In this document: positions 60,734 through 64,000 of the stretch, one piece after another
Layout of the letters: each line of letters begins with the position of its first letter
Numbering within the stretch: position 1 is the first letter of the stretch
From: Rhodococcus sp. 06-235-1A
GTDB taxonomy: Bacteria > Actinomycetota > Actinomycetes > Mycobacteriales > Mycobacteriaceae
Assembly (NCBI RefSeq): GCF_002258785.1
Contig: NZ_NOYI01000011.1
Coordinates: forward strand, 62,001 to 126,000
Length of the DNA stretch: 64,000 bases
Reading direction: 5' to 3'
Notes under the pieces: model-generated
Databases searched by the model: none
What the model was told of the DNA's origin: nothing
What the model saw: the letters and a program-made list of their open reading frames with translations, nothing else
Program-made: the position numbers and the translations under genes

Positions 60734-62383
60734 ATGAGCAAGAGGAAGAGGTGGCGACCGATGAGTCCCACAGAGTCCGACCCAGGCAGCGCGTTGCCCC
60801 GGTGGGTAGTCGATCCGTCGGCGGCGAACAAAGCGACCGATCAGTCGACCGATTCCGAGCCGGAAGGGGGGTCGGAAGATCGCCACGATGGGCAGGACGG
60901 TGACCTCGTCCAGGACTCGGGTGCAGGCCAGCCAGAACCCGCCCGTGAACAGCCTCTAGCCAGCGAATTCGTTCCGATCGACGCACCCAGGATCGCAGCC
61001 GACAACGTTGACGAAAACGTGTTAAAAAACGTATCCCAAGCCCGGTCCAGAGTCGCATCTGAATTCGCGCAGAGAGACCGGCCCAGCGCCGCACCCAGCA
61101 GCTCCCCCTCGGCGAGCCAGCCCAATTCTGGTGCTCATCGACCCACCTCGGAGCCGGCCTCACGGCCGCCGCGCGTCAACGATGGTCAGGCATCAATGCC
61201 GGACCGGCCCTCGGCCTGGCCAGGGCAGGGCGGCTCCGCACCCGCTGTTGAGCAATGGCACACCAACAAGTCGGTCGACAGTTCAGCACCGACATCTCAC
61301 CCGGAGCCAACAAGCGCCCCCGACTCTCCGGCAGTGACAGCTCATCGCCCCTTCACCTCGCAGCCCGTTCAGTTGGTAGAACCAGTGCCGACAGCAATTC
61401 CGACAGCAAGGCCGACAGCAGCTGTTGCCCCTCCGCGGTCGATCGACGAACTGGAGCTGATCCGCCGTGCGCAACTGCCACCGAGCAAAGGTTGGCGACG
61501 ATGGCTCTACCGACTCTCCTTCGGTTCAGCCAATCCCGGCCAGTCGCCGGCTGAACTCGAGTACGAGCAGCTCCTGCGCCGCGTACGGCAACCGGTTCGA
61601 GGAAACTACAAGATCGCAGTCCTGTCCATGAAGGGCGGGGTCGGAAAAACAACCACGACAATAGGGCTTGGATCGACCTTCGCAGCACTGCGGGGCGACC
61701 GCGTCATTGCCTATGACGCCAACCCAGATTTCGGGACGCTCGTCTACCGCATTCACCGAGACAGTGACCGCACAGTGCGAGACTTGCTCGCGGACAAAGA
61801 AGTACACAGCTACTCCGACGTACGGAGCTACACCTCGCAAGCGCGAAGCAGGCTCGAAGTTCTTGCAAGCGAGCGTGATCCGTCCGTTTCCGAAGCATTC
61901 AACGAGCGCGACTACACCGCCGCATTGCGCATCCTCGAACAGTTCTACAACATCATCTTGACCGATTGCGGCACCGGTCTCATGAACTCGGCCATGGCAG
62001 GCGTCCTCAAAGAAGCCGACGCATTGGTCCTGGTCTCCTCCGCGGCCAAGGACGGAGCGCGCAGCGCTGGGGCGACCCTCGAATGGCTGTCGCGACACGG
62101 CTTCGACGACCTGGTCAAACGCACCGTTGTCGTCATCAACGAATCACGGAAGGGCTCGACGGCCCTCGATGTCGAGCAACTCAAGTCCTACTTCGCAGAA
62201 CGCACTCGCGCCGTCCAGGTCGTCCCGTACGACGACCACCTTGCCGAAGGCGACACCATCGATCTTGAGTTACTGGGCAAGCCTGCACAACGCGCGTTCG
62301 TTGAGCTGGCTGCTCTGCTCGCCGACGACTTTCCTGCCAACGTCGGCCGGCACGTACCAGCGCCCGGCCCGAGTCCTTGGTGA
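60734..62383 (+). CDS. ParA/MinD-type ATPase with long disordered N-terminus
   Basis: A 549-residue protein. Residues 1-260 are Pro/Ser/Ala-rich and probably disordered. Residues ~295-549 form a ParA-type ATPase with the deviant Walker A S-M-K-G-G-V-G-K-T-T-T (~298-308), a Walker A' D-A-N-P-D-F near 330, and D-C-G-T near 415. ParA proteins segregate plasmids; long Pro-rich MinD/EspI-like ATPases also occur with ESX secretion. No ParB gene or parS cluster is visible. It sits between the cysH-like gene and csf1 and shares their promoter type. Confidence 0.82.
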   Translation: MSKRKRWRPMSPTESDPGSALPRWVVDPSAANKATDQSTDSEPEGGSEDRHDGQDGDLVQDSGAGQPEPAREQPLASEFVPIDAPRIAADNVDENVLKNVSQARSRVASEFAQRDRPSAAPSSSPSASQPNSGAHRPTSEPASRPPRVNDGQASMPDRPSAWPGQGGSAPAVEQWHTNKSVDSSAPTSHPEPTSAPDSPAVTAHRPFTSQPVQLVEPVPTAIPTARPTAAVAPPRSIDELELIRRAQLPPSKGWRRWLYRLSFGSANPGQSPAELEYEQLLRRVRQPVRGNYKIAVLSMKGGVGKTTTTIGLGSTFAALRGDRVIAYDANPDFGTLVYRIHRDSDRTVRDLLADKEVHSYSDVRSYTSQARSRLEVLASERDPSVSEAFNERDYTAALRILEQFYNIILTDCGTGLMNSAMAGVLKEADALVLVSSAAKDGARSAGATLEWLSRHGFDDLVKRTVVVINESRKGSTALDVEQLKSYFAERTRAVQVVPYDDHLAEGDTIDLELLGKPAQRAFVELAALLADDFPANVGRHVPAPGPSPW

Positions 62384-62412
62384 GTTGGACTGTGCCGGTG
62401 AAAGTTGGCCTG

Positions 62413-62441
62413 TTCGTAGTGTCCGGTCGCGCCGTTAGAGT
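62413..62441 (+). promoter_or_regulatory. Promoter with conserved GTGTCCGG spacer (copy C), csf1
   Basis: TTCGTA (62413-62418), a 17-base spacer starting GTGTCCGGTC, and TAGAGT (62436-62441). The csf1 ATG begins 6 bases after the -10, so the mRNA would be leaderless. It lies 30 bases after the parA-like stop, so csf1 has its own promoter. Confidence 0.65.
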
Positions 62442-62447
62442 GCAGAT

Positions 62448-63137
62448 ATGGCCGAACTATCAAGGGGCAGTCCAGCGCTCGACGTTGTGACGACCGCCTA
62501 CGAGGCCGCAACAGAATCTGCGGTTTCGTGGCCACCAGCCAGCGTTTCAGGTGACTCCGCGTGCGCGCGGTGCGGTGGCGCGACAGAAGGTTCCGGACGG
62601 CGAGTGCGTGAGACTGTGTCGAGAACGTTCACCGGGTTCGACGGGTGGGTAGACGTTGCGGCTCCTACGATGTGTCGAGTCTGCGTTTGGGTGTACACGA
62701 CAACGGCACTTCGCTCGGACCTCCTGCTGGTCACCAGTGATCCACTGCGCGTCACGAAATTGTCGAAGACCCGCTTACGTCGCGTTCTGGGACAAGCGAT
62801 CTCTCCGACGTCCGCCGTCGTGGTTCCGTTACGTCCTGGGCGCAAGCACATTCTTCCTCATGCACGGTGGGGTCGGGTCGCCGTCGACGACGTCGCGCTT
62901 CCATGGACAGAGCACGACGCGGAACGACTGAGCGCAGTCGTGCGATTGCGACGGCGAGGGTTCTCCCTGGCCGCCCTTGCGCGCGCAGCACCGGCATTCA
63001 GCACGCTCAAGAACATTCCGCATCGAACGTGGACGTCTGTGTTCGAGGATTGGGGCAGCCTCGATCCGTGGCGAGAGCGTCCTGTGTACCTCGACCTCGC
63101 AGCGACGGCTTCAACGTCAACCAGAGGCACGGCATGA
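62448..63137 (+). CDS. csf1: Csf1 (Cas8-like large subunit), type IV-B CRISPR-Cas
   Basis: A 229-residue protein, the usual Csf1 size. It has the Csf1 zinc finger: C39-A-R-C42 and C76-R-V-C79, separated by a Phe/Trp-containing stretch (F-T-G-F-D-G-W). The C-terminal part is basic and helical (R-L-R-R-R-G-F-S-L-A-A-L). Csf1 caps the type IV effector complex at the 5' end of the guide RNA. ATGA overlap with the cas11 gene. Assignment rests on the zinc finger, size and operon order, all consistent. Confidence 0.82.
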   Translation: MAELSRGSPALDVVTTAYEAATESAVSWPPASVSGDSACARCGGATEGSGRRVRETVSRTFTGFDGWVDVAAPTMCRVCVWVYTTTALRSDLLLVTSDPLRVTKLSKTRLRRVLGQAISPTSAVVVPLRPGRKHILPHARWGRVAVDDVALPWTEHDAERLSAVVRLRRRGFSLAALARAAPAFSTLKNIPHRTWTSVFEDWGSLDPWRERPVYLDLAATASTSTRGTA

Positions 63138-63583
63138 CCCCGACCAGAGCTACGACACCGACCCGAACCTGGCTGGACGCAGCGACCTTCCTGCCGCCCG
63201 TCACCGGTGCCGCAGCAATAGCCGAACGACTGTTGCTGCTGCTGCACTACGGAATCAACTGGGACAACGGGTGGGTGGGACGCCGGAGAGAGCTGTACTG
63301 GGACCACCACCTGCCAGACCGAGTCCGGGTCGCGACATACACCGGCGGAGCCGACCTCGATCGATGGTGGAGCACCGTGGCAACCGATCTCGAGTCAGCG
63401 CCGTCGACGAAAGAACAACGCCTCGAACTATCGGTCCTTCTACGCGAGGAATCGATACCGGTCCTGACCCTCTTACGGGAAAACACCACCGCCCTCGTAC
63501 TCCGAACACGGATCGTGGCCGAAGCTGTTCAAGCGCGCCGGTCCACCACAGCGACTCTTACATCGCCCAGGAGGCAGAAGTGA
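63134..63583 (+). CDS. cas11: Cas11-like small subunit, type IV-B CRISPR-Cas
   Basis: A 149-residue, mostly helical protein between csf1 and csf2, the position of the small subunit in type IV-B loci. L-L-L-L-L-H-Y-G-I-N-W and W-S-T-V-A-T-D-L-E-S are typical of long amphipathic helices; no enzyme motif. Start and stop both overlap neighbours (ATGA, GTGA), so it is strictly co-translated with the complex. The call is by size and context, since small subunits are poorly conserved. Confidence 0.72.
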   Translation: MTPTRATTPTRTWLDAATFLPPVTGAAAIAERLLLLLHYGINWDNGWVGRRRELYWDHHLPDRVRVATYTGGADLDRWWSTVATDLESAPSTKEQRLELSVLLREESIPVLTLLRENTTALVLRTRIVAEAVQARRSTTATLTSPRRQK

Positions 63584-64000
63584 CCTCGACCCTGCGCTGG
63601 CACCTCGACATCATAGCGGTCTCGGCGATCTCGCACCGCGGTGAACACAGCGCCACCACAACGACCTTGTTCCGGCGCGAAAAAATACTGCAGCCCAACG
63701 GTTCCGCAGCCTTGGTTCCGATTGTGTCCGGCAACTCCTTCCGAGGGGCGCTCCGGCGGATCGGAGAGGAGCTATTACGGGACGCCCTCGCATACGAAGG
63801 GCTTCTCAGCTTGTCTGCAGCACACACACTTCGGAACGGGGGCAGCCTGACCAAGGTCACCGGAGAGCCCCTGTCCGGCGAACGGCTCCACCGGCTCCGT
63901 ACATTGAATCCACAGGTCAGCGTCTTCGGCGGCAGCGGCGGCGGTCGAATGATCGACGGCTGTCTCCGCGTGGGCAAAGTGATCCCGCACGTCCTCGAAA
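63580..64000 (+). CDS. csf2: Csf2 (Cas7-like backbone subunit), type IV-B CRISPR-Cas, 3' end cut by window
   Basis: The first 140 residues are visible; the frame is open at the window edge. P-I-V-S-G-N-S-F-R-G-A-L-R-R-I-G-E-E-L near residue 47 is the RAMP/Cas7 signature (S-G-x-S-x-R-G), and V-S-V-F-G-G-S-G-G-G-R-M-I-D-G near residue 113 matches the glycine-rich region of Csf2. Csf2 forms the RNA-binding filament. GTG 63580 overlaps the cas11 stop, with GAGG 5 bases upstream. csf3 (Cas5) should follow just outside the window. Confidence 0.85.
   Translation, partial: MTSTLRWHLDIIAVSAISHRGEHSATTTTLFRREKILQPNGSAALVPIVSGNSFRGALRRIGEELLRDALAYEGLLSLSAAHTLRNGGSLTKVTGEPLSGERLHRLRTLNPQVSVFGGSGGGRMIDGCLRVGKVIPHVLE

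Noticed and set aside
58000..64000. CRISPR array near the csf genes
   Set aside because: No repeated 24-37 bp units with spacers were seen. Type IV-B loci usually have none, so absence is expected, though it could lie outside the window.

Overview
The window comes from a high-GC actinobacterium of the mycolic-acid lineage, most likely Rhodococcus or a close relative (Nocardia, Gordonia). This is inferred from a cutinase-family protein, LGFP cell-wall repeats, an F420-type split-barrel protein, a WhiB-like protein, a perfect actinobacterial LexA box, frequent GTG starts and many 4-base stop/start overlaps. The right-hand two thirds look like a large conjugative plasmid or integrated conjugative element. 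No rRNA gene, tRNA gene, replication initiator, insertion sequence or CRISPR repeat array was found.

Region 1 (1-17530) is one long, tightly overlapping plus-strand operon for a peptide-scaffold natural product. It encodes three LanB-type proteins that have the glutamylation (tRNA-using) domain but no elimination domain. With them are a TldD/TldE-type protease pair, a DAO-family FAD oxidase, a CoaC/LanD-like flavoprotein decarboxylase, an FMN reductase-like protein, a VOC protein, a tryptophan halogenase, an M20 amidohydrolase, a cation/proton antiporter and a PPOX-type flavin/F420 protein. No LanC, YcaO or separate elimination protein is visible. The set fits best with PEARL (peptide aminoacyl-tRNA ligase) chemistry making an amino-acid-derived, probably halogenated, small molecule. 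The second LanB gene carries an in-frame TGA at a position where a Trp would be expected. The operon begins left of the window.

Region 2 (17546-22442) holds an O-methyltransferase, a two-domain VOC protein, a DUF574-type SAM methyltransferase, and a TetR / NmrA-like reductase / ASCH-plus-winged-helix operon. Three 13-bp direct repeats lie in the divergent promoter. Region 3 (22854-25947) has a PGAP1/lipase-like hydrolase, a DnaQ-like exonuclease with an altered active site, and a small secreted protein.

Region 4 (26080-48118) is a type IV secretion/conjugation module. It contains a sigma-region-4-like protein, a long cutinase-family protein, TcpC/VirB8-like, VirB4-like and VirB6-like proteins, a triple cell-wall hydrolase (M23 + SLT + NlpC/P60), an FtsK-type coupling ATPase, a prepilin peptidase, WhiB-like and HTH regulators, a degenerate HNH-like secreted protein, an ADP-ribosyltransferase-like protein and several small zinc-ribbon proteins. 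Two operons of this module begin with the same bipartite upstream element. Region 5 (48308-58503) is accessory DNA with decayed genes: a diguanylate cyclase gene with a stop, a frameshifted conserved gene, and a DJ-1/PfpI remnant beside a LysR gene. It also has an SOS-regulated ImuA-like gene, an LGFP-phospholipase A2 and a MerR regulator.

Region 6 (58517-64000) is the left part of a type IV-B CRISPR-Cas locus: a cysH-like gene (minus strand), a ParA-like ATPase gene, then csf1, cas11 and the beginning of csf2. A putative DUF6615-like nuclease precedes it. The promoters of parA and csf1, a weaker one before cysH, and one before the exonuclease operon at 24.7 kb share a conserved spacer beginning GTGTCCGG. 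This suggests the CRISPR locus is regulated together with plasmid functions. csf1 and cysH appear to be leaderless.
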